From the NCBI GenBank assembly GCA_029449245.1, contig JANATF010000004.1, positions 2,294,001 through 2,358,000 of the forward strand: a stretch of DNA of 64,000 nucleotides, read 5' to 3'. The translations under genes and the position numbers were made by a program. This stretch comes from Mortierella alpina (taxonomy: Eukaryota; Mortierellomycota; Mortierellomycetes; Mortierellales; Mortierellaceae). The notes below the pieces were generated by a model that did not search any database, was not told where the DNA came from, and saw nothing but the letters and a program-made list of their open reading frames with translations. Positions 1 to 11,857 of this stretch are shown here, in pieces (position 1 is the stretch's first letter; each line of letters begins with the position of its first letter).

Positions 1-925
1 TGTATTGATCTCATGCGTTTTTCCAGATCCCGCAGGTCTGCCTCTAGACTCGTCTGCTCCATTCTCACAGGATCCCTCCGCGAACTGCTATGGCCGCCTC
101 CTCCACCATGATCCATCTCCATGCTATGTTGGTAATAGTGATGGTGGTATTGCTGCTGGTGCTGGTAGTTTTGTTGGATGGTGAGGCTTCTTAGTCTCTC
201 CTGCAGCTTCTCCATCATCGGCATCCCGCACACCCTCTCCCCTATACCACCGCCACCTTCTGTTGTTGGCTCCTCGCCTGATGGGCTGCTGTCGTTGAAA
301 CCATGACTTGGTTGGCGCACACTCAATAGAGACGCCAGGGTCCTGGAGAACTGGTCCATTAACTGCTCATATTCAGCGGGCTGCATCATCTGACGCTGCA
401 AGACGAGTTGCTGCTTTAAGAGCTCGAGCTGTTGGATCTGAGTGCGGAGAGAGTTGACTTCGAGACGGAGCTGGATCAAAAGCTGGTGCTGGTGCAGTCG
501 TTGGAGTTCCTGGTCTGCCGGATCGCCATTGTGTTCCCGGGTATCGTGGTTGTCATTGACAACAAGTCCATGATTGTTGTTATATTGGTGGTTGTGGTGG
601 TTGAGCGATGGATATTGGGGTATTGGGTCCTCGTACATGGCTATGGCTTGATATGTATCTCTCTCTATTATTGGTACCGTCCTGGTTGCGAATACACGAT
701 TGCGCTGCTGCTGTGGTGGTGATTCTCGCTGTTCTTGTTTCTGCTTCTTGTTTTTGCTATTGCGTATGATTAATGATTCGCCTGTCTGTGCAATGAGTGA
801 ATGAATGAAGCAAGACCAAAGGTTAAAGCCATGGCCAATGTTACAAAGCTCCCTTTTCTGATGCCATTAAGAATCTGCTGGACGGACTTGGCTTGCAGTC
901 TCGCTACCTTGGTCAGAATCGGACA
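1..925 (-). CDS. Gln-rich coiled-coil protein, partial (3' end runs off the window)
   Basis: An open frame on the minus strand runs off the left edge. A 59-bp intron (786-844, GTAACA...TTGCACAG, phase 0) joins a last-exon frame (785 down to 1) to an upstream exon (about 907-845) reading LQAKSVQQILNGIRKGSF. The first exon and start are not resolved; an acceptor near 908 suggests another exon further upstream. The product has a basic stretch (NSKNKKQKQEQ), a Gln/His/Asn-rich segment, a leucine-rich coiled coil (LEVNSLRTQIQQLELLKQQL), and a Gly/Ser/His-rich tail with a second short helix (LEADLRDLEKRM). Low-complexity Gln plus a coiled coil would fit a transcription or chromatin regulator, but no DNA-binding domain is visible, so no function is assigned. 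The frame is real judging by length and the in-phase intron. Confidence 0.6.
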
Positions 926-2473
926 GGGTCAGAATGTGTGGATTAGGAAGTGTGGGAAATGATCAGAGTGATGATGGGAAAAAAAAAGTGTATTTCGCCG
1001 TGCCGCAGGTGTCAAACAGTCACGAGCGTGCAGGAAGAAGACCGCATTCAACTTTTTGCTTCTTTCGCACGTGTGAGTGAGTGCGCATGCACCAGAACGT
1101 CCCTTGTGCCTGCACGAGCTTTTTTTTTTCCCACGACGCATCCTTCGAATATGCATCATTGCCTCACGGACCCAACACCGAGTGACAGGAGATTCAATGG
1201 TAGGGTAATACGATGCGGCCGACAGTCTACTTTGATTCTTTCGCTCTCAGCTTGCTCAAAGTGAGGAATTCGTGGTCTACATCAACACGCCTGCGTTCCT
1301 GAGAAAAAAAATGAGCCAGACTCACGCCAAATGCCTAACGCATATAGACTATGCACTATATAAAAGCAAACATTCCCGATGAGTTGAGAAAGGCAAGAAT
1401 GGAAGTGCGTGTGGCACAGTCACCAAGCGCGGAGACTGCTGCCAACCCATCATTGTCGTGAAAGTGTACTGTGTGCCTTCCGTATGTCGCACCAAGTGCG
1501 ATTGAAGAGGCACTTTCTCATTGCATATCCACATATGGATGAAAGAAGACTGGATTTGCGTTTTTCCACATACGTGCGGGAGAACAGGCCGTCTGTGCGT
1601 GTCAGAGTCTTCTGCTCAGCACCACCTCCGGGGCCGATGATTTTACCCGGCGCATGTCAGCAAATGAACTTAGATCAAAGGATAAAGGAGTTTAGTGTCC
1701 GTTCTGAAGCTCGATATGTCGTCCATGCACTTTTGATTCATTTGAAAGATCTCTGAAGGCGTTGAAAAGGTAGACGACATATATCCGCCATACTTGACAT
1801 GTCGACTCTGCACGGAGGACCGTTGAGTGGCGACGATACAATGAAGGAGTGACTATAGGAAAAGATCGACGCACAAGGGAGAAAAAAGACGGGCTGTAGA
1901 TATAAGCGAAATGTAATATCTAAGTCTGAGAGGTCGCTGTTAAGTGTACGATCTCGAATTTATTGCCTCGCCTTTGGCGAGCTGTAGGAGAGAGTAATGG
2001 CGCGGCAAAGGTTTGTTGAGGTTGTGTGAAATTCTAAAATCATACCGGCCTAGACACTACCACAAAGAAAAGCAGATGGCTTTGAGAAGGACGGATGAAA
2101 AGCACATCAATAGCGACATCAGTTATGTGAACACCTTGTTTAAGAGACCATCATCCTTTTTGCTGTTAAAGATCTTTCGATCTTGGCCACGGATCATCTT
2201 CCAGGCGCTAAACATATCTCGAAGTTTTACAGGAAGAGATATTACGGAGTGATTATCCATGTGCTGTGCACTAGTGCTCCTCGCTCTTGAATAAACACCA
2301 TTCCACTTTACGAAGACCAAACTCCAAGTGAAGAACCGCTGTGGCGATTAGCTAACAACACCCAACGAAAGCAAAACCATAGTGCAGGGTGCCGGCGGCT
2401 CTGGATTGGATGCCCTTCATAAAAATGGTTCACAGACATCATTCTGTAGGCACCGCGCCTTGAAATAGCAGGC
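926..2473. other. Intergenic, no supported gene
   Basis: About 1.5 kb without a convincing gene. It has A/T homopolymers (970-985, 1121-1130) and a good TATA-like box (TATATAAAAG, 1357-1366) with no gene obviously following it. Short open frames near 1410-1750 and 2010-2320 look like chance. A sequence near 1460-1550 resembles a frameshifted C2H2 finger but is too weak to call. Confidence 0.5.
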
Positions 2474-3044
2474 TTATAGCCGTAACATTGATATTCCTGA
2501 GGAGGTCTTTCCCACCCCTCGTTTCTCCGATGGGCGCAAATCTATACACTGGGGTTTGCCCAGTCTTTCGAGCTCGTCGGCCTTACACTCCTCAATCAAG
2601 CGGACATCTTTCTCCTGACCAGCCAAGGTAAGACCAAAACAAACAAGAGCACCTTGTGCCCACTTACGTCTTTTTATCGCTCCAAATGCACCAACTAACA
2701 ATCCTTTCATGGTATTATCAAACTTGAGCTGGGTTGACCTCCGTGCCCGTACACAGCATCTGCAGGACTTAGGAACTGTTTGTTTGCTTCCTGCCACGAA
2801 TCGTCGCATAAAGATACCCTCCCTTTTCCGCGCAGGGGATTAGTTGGTGGCGCCATTTTCGCCATATCTTCTGTAACTCAGCCTGGTGTTTAAGATTCAA
2901 CACGACGCGAATAAGATGCCAGGCCCAGTCATAGCGGTGCTTCATCCTCTTCGCACCCATTAAGGTGCCCATTCGCCCGTTCGTTGGACACTGCCTGATT
3001 TGGCGCATGACCGCTGAGGTACTCATAAACTGCGTGTACCTCAT
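2474..3044 (-). CDS. Possible small two-exon protein, unknown
   Basis: Proposed exons are 3044-2818 and 2738-2474. A 79-bp intron (GTATCT...CACGGAG) joins them in phase 2 and gives a 163-residue product. The N-terminal half is basic, with Met, Arg and Trp (motif WAWHLIRVVLNL). The second half has a mildly hydrophobic run (GALVCFGLTLAG) followed by a charged helix (EKDVRLIEECKADELERL). The basic, acid-poor N-terminus would suit a mitochondrial protein, but that is only a guess and no family is recognised. A GT-AG-like pair inside exon 2 (GTAAGT near 2665, CAG near 2612) would break the frame, so it is not used. The gene would be divergent from the ZIP transporter at 3374. Existence itself is uncertain. 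Confidence 0.35.
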
Positions 3045-3373
3045 TAGTCATCCCACTCCCCCTCCCCGCACTCTTTTACCGAGATTCCTACGCTTCCATG
3101 ACCATTGAGCGGAGATTAGCCCGCAAAACAAAACAACCAGGAGAAAACATACTTAAATACAGGGCCGAAGGGGTACCCCTGTCAGCTTTCTTATCTCTTC
3201 AGCTCATACTCAACTTCAGATCCTCGGTCACCTCCTGCCATCATCCTCCTTCACCTTTGAGCCACCCTCCCCCTCACTCCTCTCTCTCATTTTCGTGACC
3301 TTATTTGGATATTTATTTAGATCGACTCTGATTTACCCTTGAATCTCAATTACAACTACAGCTATACATCGCC

Positions 3374-4938
3374 ATGAAGTTTACTCTCTCGAGCGGCGCA
3401 AGGGCCGTCGCTGCGTTGCTGTTTCTCGCTTCTGTCACACCTCTTGCCACCTCTTCTCCATCCGAAACCTCGCTCGATGCACTCTCCTCGGCAGCAGTGG
3501 CGGAGCCGGTCGCACAATTGGTTTCAATGAGCCACTTGAGAAAGAGGCAAGAACCAGGCCACGATCACGATCACGATCACGATCATCCTGCTGCCACCAC
3601 CAGTGTCGGAGCTTCTGCAACGGGCACCGGCGCCCTCGGCGCGGCGACTCCAACTGCAACAGTTCCTGCCCACGATGACCACGAAGGCCATGACCATGGT
3701 GATCATGCAGGCCACGATCATGACCACGAAGGACACGATCATGATCATGAAGGTCATGATCACGCCGAATCCGAAGCAGGACACTCTCATGGACCAGCTC
3801 GGTAAGTTATTAATCAGTTATCATTCTCACTCGCGAATGTCGAGGTCTTTTGCATTAAATGCTAATTGATATTATTTCGACTCTTTACACATTCAGCGTC
3901 TGTGACGATCATAACCACGCCGCAGAAGGCAGATACGTTGTCTGGCATCACATTGTCGCTCTTGTCGTCCTTATTGTCGTTGCCGGTCTCGGATGCATTC
4001 TCCCTATGATTTTGCGCGACAACCAACGCACCCGCTACTTTGTCCAATGCGGCAAGTACTTTGGTGCCGGTATCGTCTTGTCCGTTGCGTTTGTCCACAT
4101 CATGCCCGAGGCTCTCTTCGCGTTGACGCATCCTTGTCTCTCCAAGGCCTGGACGGACGACTACCCTGGTTATGCCCCCTTGATCATGATGATGTCCGGA
4201 TTGACGATGCTCGTCATCGAATACCTGGCCTCTAGCCTTGTCATCAAAGTCGAAACTCAGAACAAGAAGGACGCTGTCGCCGCTGCCTCTGGCGATGCTC
4301 TGGAGGCCAATAATGCTCATGCCCACTTTAATGATAAGCATGATCATGTCGGTCATGCTTCTTCGTCTTCCAGCCTTGAGAACAAGCCCCAGGGTCTCCA
4401 GGACGACTGCAACCACGCCCATGGCTTGACCCTTCTCCAATGCGGACCTGGAGTTTCCACCAAGGTCTCGACTTACATGCTTGAAGCCGGCATTACTCTC
4501 CACTCTGTTTTCATCGGTATCTCCTTGGGTGTCCTCGCCGGTTCCGAGTTCCTGGCCATGACGATCGCCATTTGCTTCCACCAGTTCTTTGAGGGTATCG
4601 CTTTAGGCTCCCGAATTGCCGACTTGACATTCCGCAGACGCTTGATGCCCTTCTTCTTGGTTGCCCTCTTTGCGCTCATTACACCAGTGGGAATCGCTAT
4701 CGGCATGGGCATGCGTACGAGCTACAAGGCTAACAGTGTCGAGAACCTGATCATCATGGGCGTCTGCAACTCGATTGCCTGTGGTGTGTTGATTTACACC
4801 GCGTACGTGACGTTGTTGGGAGGAGATATCCTTTACTCGGAGAGGTTCCGCGCCGAGTCCAGAGCAAACAAGGCCAGCTACTTGGTTGCTGTTTGGTTGG
4901 GTGCCATCACAATGGCTGTTATCGCCCTCTGGGCTTAG
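3374..4938 (+). CDS. ZIP-family zinc/iron transporter with His-rich ectodomain
   Basis: Exons 3374-3801 and 3897-4938 are joined across a 95-bp intron in phase 2 and give 489 residues. The product should move Zn2+ or Fe2+ into the cytosol across the plasma or an internal membrane. The start is followed by a signal peptide (ALLFLASVTPLATSS). Next comes an ectodomain with Asp-His and Glu-Gly-His repeats at about residues 60-137. Eight membrane segments follow, the last ending almost at the C-terminus. The family signature is clear: TM4 has LHSVFIGISLGV and TM5 has CFHQFFEGIALGSR, whose His and Glu form the metal path. A second His-rich cytosolic loop lies between TM3 and TM4, the usual metal-sensing loop. 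Substrate choice cannot be read from the sequence. The long repeated His ectodomain is more elaborate than in yeast Zrt1. Confidence 0.93.
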
Positions 4939-5471
4939 ACACAGACACGGAAGGAACGACGGAAGGAAGGAAGGAAAAGAGAAAACGAAGGGAAACATGT
5001 ATATAGCTACATACCATAGCACCTCTGCATCCACATTCTATTGTGCCACCCCCCCCCCCCCCCCCCCCCACTCCCCACCCGCTCACTTGCATAACTTATA
5101 ATAACATATTTTCTACATACCTTTTTCGTCTTCGCGTTGCAAATTGCAATGTACTTGCTCGTTTTTTTTATGGCTGCTGCAGATCGTTCGCCCTGACTGC
5201 GCTGCGCTCAAGTGTTTTATCGTCGCTAAGAGGCAGCTTGTCGTCGATCTTTAGCATACCCCGAGATCTACCATAGAGCAGGAAGCATATCTTCGGCTAG
5301 TGCCTAATTCATATGAAAAAGACCCCTCATCTAGAATATTTGAGGCATTCTAAAGTAACATCAAGTCATAGAAGGATGTCTAAAATACATTCTTTTTACA
5401 AGGGATCACAAATACTAGTTTGAACGACGATGAGCTAAAGGAAGAAAAAAAACGGAGCAAAAAGATCCTGT
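4939..5471. other. ZIP 3' flank with poly-C run; convergent spacer
   Basis: This spacer lies between the stops of the ZIP gene (+) and the bromodomain gene (-). It contains a homopolymer of about 23 C at roughly 5048-5070, preceded by a GGAAGGAAGG-type tract. No further gene is seen. Confidence 0.6.
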
Positions 5472-8400
5472 CTACGGCGAAGATCCAGGTGAAGAAAGTG
5501 ATGACGCAGAATCTCCATCAGGAGTGCTGCATGCGGGGGACTTCGCGGCTGGTTCTTTTGCACGAGAGGCTGTGGTGGCTCGTGTTACGATTTTTGCAGG
5601 CGTGGCGGAAGTCTTGGATGGAGTAGCAATGGAGGTAGTTTGAGAGACTGGCTTGGACCCAGAAACTGAGGGCGCAGCTGTCGAAGGAGGGGCGGCTGAG
5701 CCAGGCGCAGTTGTGTTGCCTGAAGCAGACGATGAAGGTGGCGACGATTCTGCTGACTGAGCCAGCGGTGTGGATGCTGGTTTTGCAAGCGCAGGGGGAG
5801 GGGGAGGTGGAAGTCGCTGAGGGTTGATCTCTGACAAAGGTACATATTTGGCCATCTCAGCCAAGCGCACCCGAATACTTTTGACGAGCTTCTCGAGCAA
5901 CTGCGTTTCCCGATCGTCCGTGGCGCTTGAAGAGTCAGGGGCAGTGGTCGAGGCCGATGAAGATCCGGCTGAGGTGGCAGCTGAGGATGACACAGTTGAT
6001 GCAGGGGCCGCCACTGCGTTTTTCTTAACTCTTGCCATGAGAGGCAAAACCTGCCGCATATCCTCCGAATTCTTCTCCAGATACTCTCGAACCCATTTCT
6101 TGCTATCCTCCGAATCCTCTCCAGTCCATCTTTCACCCCATAGAATCTTGACAGTGTCGGCTGTAGAGTTTTGTGTGTCAGTCGATGCCGGTGCAGAGCG
6201 TTGGTTCGCTGGTAGCAGGTTGTCCAGCTCGATCTTGAGCTGCCTCCATGCTTCGTAATCCTTCCTCTTGGACAACAACGCAGGCCACGCCTTGATCTCA
6301 TCAACGATCTCACGGATGTCGACCATTTCTGGCTCTGACGATTTCTGCGTTTTAGTGTTGATGTCGATGGCCGCCTCCAACACCATGTCATCAGTGGAAG
6401 TCGTTTTTGGAGTAGACTGCTCTCCCACGCTCGCATGCGCATCCTGCATATCTGCATCGTCCGTTTGCTGAGAGGTCTGTAACTCCATGCTCTCTCCTTC
6501 AACTTCTGTTGCCGATTCTGCATCCTGAGCATTCGCCTCAAAGACTTCTTGGTTCCATAGCGCTTTAGGAACACGAGTGTCCATTCCCATTGCCTTGCCT
6601 GTAGTCTCTTCTCGAACTACAGCCGCCACCTTGTCGACTATGGTGCTGGCACCACGCGTAAGCGTCTCGACCTTGCTGCGGATAAATTCCTGTACCTCCA
6701 GTAGACCTGCAGAGTCATCCTCACTCATCTTGGCCAGCTCCGACTGGTCGACGATACCATCCAAGAACATGGCCAAACTACGCACGTAAGCCTCACCCTT
6801 TTCGTCTCCAAACACCATTCCTGTGTAGGCTGGGATATTCTGAACACCGCTTGCAGAAGCATCCACTGCAGGGTCCTTGAGGGTAGCGTATGGTCCGTAA
6901 TCCAGGTAATTAGCAGACCGATAAGTGGTAATAGACGTCTTTCGATAGGGGTACTCATCCAGATACGCTCCATTGTAGTACGTGCTCGAGTTGTTCAGAA
7001 TGCATAGCTGAGGAGTAGAGCCGAAATCCAGCCCCACAGGGACAAGAGACCATGGATCCGGATGGGAGGCAGGATCGATGGAGCCGTCGGTCGCATAGCT
7101 TAGAGCGATGGTTCCATCACGTCGCTGTTTGATCTTTTTCGATTTCCTGTACTGTTGCGGCGTGTGCGCTCTACCTGAATCTCCGAATGCCATGGGTGAC
7201 TATTTTCAGAGAAGACAAAAGTGCGTCATGGTCAGCATAAGCAAATGCAACCACATCAAAAACGCATCACAATGGGCGGAGGATACTCACATCAATAGCC
7301 CCATCGGCACTGGTCAACTGTCCGCGGCTCGCAAACCCATGGGTGCTGGATGAGCTGTTATTATTGCTGTAGTCACCCATGCCGCCAATGTCCAGAGTCT
7401 CCTCGTCCTTGACCGTTCGAAGCACTTCCTCATCTTTCTCCAATATTGTTTTGCGCTCCCGATCGATGGCTTTAAAGCCCCACTCCCACAGTTTGTCGGC
7501 CTGCTTCCAATAGAGTGTCTCCTTGGAGTTGTAGAGTCGCGCATTGTCACAAACAAGCTGAAAGTCCTTGAGGAACTCGTCAATGTTTGGATAAAAGTTG
7601 CGCTCCACCTTAGCCCGCATTGTCGACAAGTCCATAGGATTTTTGATTACAGTCGGATAGTCGGGCACAGCGATGATGTCCACGGGTTGCGAGAACAGGA
7701 CATATGAGTCCCTTCTATAAACGCAGTGCCATGTTAGCGACCCACACGAGGTTCAATGACCATTTCTAAAACAACAGACAGTAGCGGGTCGTACCTGATA
7801 AAGTGATCCAAGAGTTTGTGACAAACCACTGAAAGCTCTTTCTTCTTAGGTATGGCAGGCGTCGTTGGTTTCGGTGTCAGGACACGCCTAGAGTTTTTTC
7901 CTCTCCGAGCACTCTTAGTCGGTCCTGAAGCTGATCCTTCGCTCGCAGTGACATCCTTGGACATGCTGGCTTCTGCTGTATGTTTTGCGCCTGCTGAAGC
8001 AGATGGTACAGTCTTTGATCCGGTATGTACACTACTGACGGACTTTGATCCGAATGGCGCCCGGGCTGCCGATACACTTGTGGGCGATCGAAGGTCATCA
8101 TCGTCCGAGAGCTCAGCAGCGTCATCCTCATCTTCATCTTCCTCAAGGTCGTCCTCATCCTCCTCGGGTTCGTCCAACTCCCCTATCAGTGGATCGTCCG
8201 TGTGACCCTCATCCAGGTCCGTGTCCGCACTTTGAGACCGCTGACGCTGCAAGGCCGAAAACGGGCGCTTCTGCCCAATCTCTGAGTGCACACTGCTAGT
8301 TCGGTCGTTTTGATAGGGTTGCTGCGTAAGGGGCTCCTCCTTTTTGATGTGGGTCGAAACGCTTTGCAGATGCTGGCTTAATGATCGGGATCGCGATTTG

Positions 8401-9197
8401 GATGCAGAGCGCGGCTCTATCTCTGGCGAGTCCTCGGCGTGTTGGCGCCGTGATGACGATGAAGACAACAACTTTTTCTCGCCCCTCGCTTTCTCTTTTG
8501 TTTCCAGTTTGACGGCGATCTTGGCTGCCGTTGGGTCGAATGTCTCCTTTGCGCCGTGATCATCCTCCGAATGATGGTTGTTGGAATCCATTGGCCAATC
8601 ACTCGTCAGCCCCTGTTCTAATCTACCCTGTGTAGTAGTATTATCGTCCGTTTGCTCATGCTTGGGGTGGCGATGCCTGTGCTTATGTTTGTGCTTCTTC
8701 TTCCTTCGCTGTGGCTCCTGGTGATCCTCGTCTGGATATTCAAACTGAGGACGATCGCCGTCCTCCTCCTCAGACACGACGCTGACCACCTCTGAAGAGC
8801 GCCTCTTCTTTTTCGATGAGCCATTGCTACTGCTGGCATTACGGGCGGAATTTGACGACGAGGATGAGGACTGGGGGATGATGGCGGGGTTAGCGGGTAG
8901 TCGCAGCGAGATCTTGATGGGTGGTAATTTCACTATTGGTGGAGGCGGCGTAGTCGTCGATTCCTCCATGTCTTGGTCCTCGTCCTCGCCGTCGTGCTGG
9001 TGACTATGGTGGAGGTGAGAAGGGCCATGGCGCTCCTTTCTCGACTTTTTCTTCTTTTTCCTGTTGCGGTCGGAAACGCCGTGGTTGTGGTCGTGGTCGT
9101 TGTCCTCGGGACTACTCTTGGGAGCTGATCTGTGCTTTGCGGCGTGGGTATAGGGTGGGGGATCCAGAGGGGCGGCCGGGGACCGTGTTGAACCCAT
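5472..9197 (-). CDS. BRD7/BRD9-like bromodomain protein
   Basis: Exons 9197-7795, 7714-7291 and 7199-5472 join (phase 2, then phase 0) to give 1184 residues. The N-terminal 450 residues are disordered, with Ser-rich, Lys/His-rich (KKKHKHKHRHRH) and Asp/Glu-rich tracts typical of chromatin proteins. A bromodomain follows at about 455-570. It has PVDIIAVPDYPTVIKNPMDL for the ZA loop and CDNARLYN, whose Asn (about 530) should bind acetyl-lysine. The region after it (about 610-760; SLAMFLDGIV, IRSKVETLT) resembles the segment downstream of the bromodomain in BRD7/BRD9. The tail is Pro/Ser/Ala-rich. In animals BRD9 and BRD7 belong to SWI/SNF-type remodelers; a similar role here is inferred. The gene shares a 224-bp divergent promoter with the METTL4-like gene. 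Confidence 0.85.
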
Positions 9198-9421
9198 GAA
9201 ATCGGTGAGAACAAAGGCTGAGCGAAGAAAACCGAATAGGGGATAGTGTCAAATAAAAGGAACACTTGCAGATTCGATTCGACAAGGGCGTGTGTGTGTG
9301 TCCGTGTGCGGTGTGGAGCAGGTGGAATTGGCAATACGCTTACTGCCAGCCAAGCCTTGCGCCGGCCATATTTTGACTGTGGCTTGCTGGCGACAAGTAC
9401 GTGCTGTTGACAGCCTGCTGC
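9198..9421. promoter_or_regulatory. Divergent promoter between bromodomain and METTL4-like genes
   Basis: Only 224 bp separate the two opposite start codons, so both promoters must lie here or overlap. A GT-repeat (TGTGTGTGTG, about 9291-9301) is present; no clear TATA box is seen. Co-regulation of the two nuclear genes is possible but not shown. Confidence 0.5.
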
Positions 9422-11146
9422 ATGTACGTGTGGAGACCTTCTCCTGCTACTCCAGGTCCCATTGAACGACCAATGTCATGCAACATCGTCATCCAGCTCG
9501 GCGGCACCTATCTTCTTGAGCCGGTCCAGGAGCCCTTTCCACAATGGCATATCCGGCCTGGCACCTTTCATGTGGCTCAGCCTTACGACCAGTTGCCTGC
9601 ACCTATAGCCCCCCTAAAAGCGGCTCCTGAAACTCCTTCTGTTTCCAGGCCTTTGAAATCGACGTCTGATACACTCACTCAGCAGTCATCACCAACAACA
9701 CATCCTCTCACTATCCATCGGAGCAAGCGGAAACGGCTAAACAAACCTTCGCCGGTGGACTCAGTTGATATAGATCAGGACATTGTGCAGTGGATCCAGT
9801 CTGAATTGAAGTCGCTGTCTTGCATGGAAAGCTATCAATCGTGGGTCTACAGCATGCAGCATGACTACTTTTATGGATCCTACGTGTACGCTCCTGCAAG
9901 TGAGGCATATGCCGTGGATCTAGTGGGGCTCCAGCCAATGCTCCAAATGCTTAGTGCAGGATTCACATCTACATCCGCCTATGGCTCGGAAGGCAACGAG
10001 GCTGTGGTGTTCAAGGAGACCCACCTAGAAGCAGGATCGCAACTCTGCTCATTGGACCTGGCAGACATTTACGAAACGTTGGTTGCAAACGAGCACGCTG
10101 AACCGTGTATCGTCTCACTCGCAGCGGAAGGGCTACCTCGATACTTAATTCCGCCCAATTCAGGATTTATCGTATCTGATCTGGACAGGATAAATGGACT
10201 TGAAGATATAGGTACGTTTCGATTACCATGCAGTATTCAGTGCTTGATCCATATTTTGTGGAATATTATTGATCCAGATCGTCGCATCAACTAGCCTGCA
10301 GCAAAGGTGGATTTGATATCGTAGTGATGGATCCGCCGTGGCAAAACGCCTCTGTTGATCGCATGTCCCATTATGGGACCATGGACCTTTACGACCTTTT
10401 TAAGATACCTGTGCCGGATCTGCTGCGGACAAAACGAAAAGAGGGCATGGAGGATGAGCAACATGAGCACGGGGGAATCGTGGCAGTTTGGGTCACAAAT
10501 CGCGCCAAGGTCAAGAAGGTAGTCATCGAAAAGTTGTTTCCGTCCTGGGGTCTTGAATTGGTCGCACATTGGTATTGGCTCAAGGTATGCAAGCACCATG
10601 AAATCTCTTTGATGAAAATCTGCCTGGCGCAACTGTTATTCTGGCACATATTAAGACTGATCACTCACTTAGGTCACAACCAAAGGAGATCCGGTCCTGA
10701 GTCTAGAAAATGAGCACCGGCGGGCGTACGAAGGCATAATAATCGGAAGACGGATTACACAGCAGAAGCCAGCTTCGCCACAAGCCTCGTCAGATGTAAC
10801 TCCGAGTAGCATCGAAAGAAGACTCATCATCAGCGTGCCCAGTCAACACTCTCGAAAGCCTTCCATTTTCAAGCTCCTGGAGAATGAGTTTTTTCCACAA
10901 TCTGGTGCAACTACCAGTAGCAAAGTACCTCCTTGTGATGTTGTCGCAGATCCAGATCAAGTCCCTAATCGAGTTCGCAAAGCCCCCGCCATGCTGAATC
11001 GGCTAGAGCTGTTCGCAAGGAACCTCGAACAGGGTGTTATCTCATGGGGCAATGAGCCCATCCGATACCAGTACTGTGGACGAGGCTCTGGAAACACGGG
11101 CCTTGTCCAAGATGGGCACTTTGTACCGGCTTTCTCCACGACGTGA
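9422..11146 (+). CDS. METTL4: METTL4-like MT-A70 N6-adenine methyltransferase
   Basis: Exons 9422-10211, 10295-10584 and 10673-11146 (phases 1 and 0) give 517 residues. The acceptor at 10294 (CAACTAG) is chosen because it alone keeps the catalytic frame. The MT-A70 core is clear: FDIVVMDPPWQNASVDR places the DPPW catalytic motif at about residues 276-279. A SAM-fold strand (GGIVAVWVTNR), the WYWLKVTTKGDPV segment and the C-terminal LELFARN...SWGNEPIRYQY block follow; the last two match METTL4 rather than METTL3/IME4. METTL4 enzymes methylate adenine in U2 snRNA and have been linked to DNA 6mA. Early-diverging fungi carry abundant 6mA, so this is a candidate 6mA or m6Am writer. The alternative start is ATG 9473. 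The N-terminal 130 residues are poorly conserved in style. Confidence 0.9.
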
Positions 11147-11461
11147 GCAGCACAACCGTGCTGATCACGCCCTCACAGTTGCTCAAGCTTTGTGTCGAAT
11201 AGTGGTCCAGAGTGGTAAATAGTGGCACAGCTCCGTTGTGAATGAATGAATTTATAGCGAGAAAATGATATATGAAAGTACTGTGCCGTGTGTTTGCATC
11301 TAGAATCCTTTGCTCCGCATCTCCGTGTCGGTTCCAAAAAGTAGGTTGCGTCCCTGAACGAGTGGTGGCAGTAAGTATGGTTGCAGTCTAGACCTGTTGA
11401 AATTGCGCTGAATAACATCCTGATTGCCCTGTCGGACCGATTGACAATGTCCTGCATTTTT

Positions 11462-11857
11462 CTATGCCTCAGGATTTGAGGAAGGGCCGCGACCCTTCAT
11501 GTCCCGGTAGCAGTGTGTGCAAAGGTGGTGCATAAGCTTGGCTTGTCCGCAACCCGGACACTGGACAATGTTACGCTGTTCCTTGAGACCCTTAGTGGCC
11601 TGACGCATGCGCTTCTTGGAATGCGATGTCTTGCTTTTGGGAACTGATGCCCAGACGATGGATGGCATCAGCTCGGAGATGTATGAGCCCAAGCGACCGA
11701 GGGTGGTTGTGGAGATGCCTGTGGACGATGCCTCAAAAGATGTCTCTGTGGAAGCAACGGAGGAGGCGTGGGTGAGAGAGAACGAGCTGAAAGCACGAAG
11801 GGTGGCTAGGCTGCGCACAGGCTGTGCTGCCCTTGAGGCGGTCTGGAGAAGCGACAT
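11462..11857 (-). CDS. MRPL32: Mitochondrial ribosomal protein bL32m
   Basis: A single exon encodes 131 residues. The N-terminal half is a Ser/Thr/Ala/Arg-rich mitochondrial presequence. The mature part begins near SVPKSKTSHSKKRMR, the conserved start of bL32, where mitochondrial bL32 is normally matured by the m-AAA protease. A zinc ribbon follows, with CPGC (about residues 100-103) and CTHC (about 113-116), then a short basic tail. It is a structural component of the large mitoribosomal subunit. Length and Cys spacing fit the family. The gene ends about 315 bp from the METTL4-like stop, tail to tail. Confidence 0.92.
   Translation of the reverse strand: MSLLQTASRAAQPVRSLATLRAFSSFSLTHASSVASTETSFEASSTGISTTTLGRLGSYISELMPSIVWASVPKSKTSHSKKRMRQATKGLKEQRNIVQCPGCGQAKLMHHLCTHCYRDMKGRGPSSNPEA

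Noticed and set aside
1440-1560. Possible C2H2 zinc-finger relic (CVPSVC, then KRHF)
   Set aside because: It needs a frameshift in the middle and has no second finger or flanking homology. Too weak to list.
2613-2665. GTAAGT...CAG pair as an intron in the small minus-strand gene
   Set aside because: Removing 53 bp puts every downstream frame into an early stop, so the segment is treated as coding if the gene is real.
5585-6574. 329-codon frame overlapping the bromodomain gene
   Set aside because: It is a shifted frame of the Ser/Pro/Ala-rich tail, giving an Arg/Leu/Pro-rich product without family features.
10278-10294. Acceptor at 10277 for METTL4 intron 1
   Set aside because: It gives RRIN then stop after the splice. 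The acceptor at 10294 restores the CSKGGFDIVVMDPPW frame.
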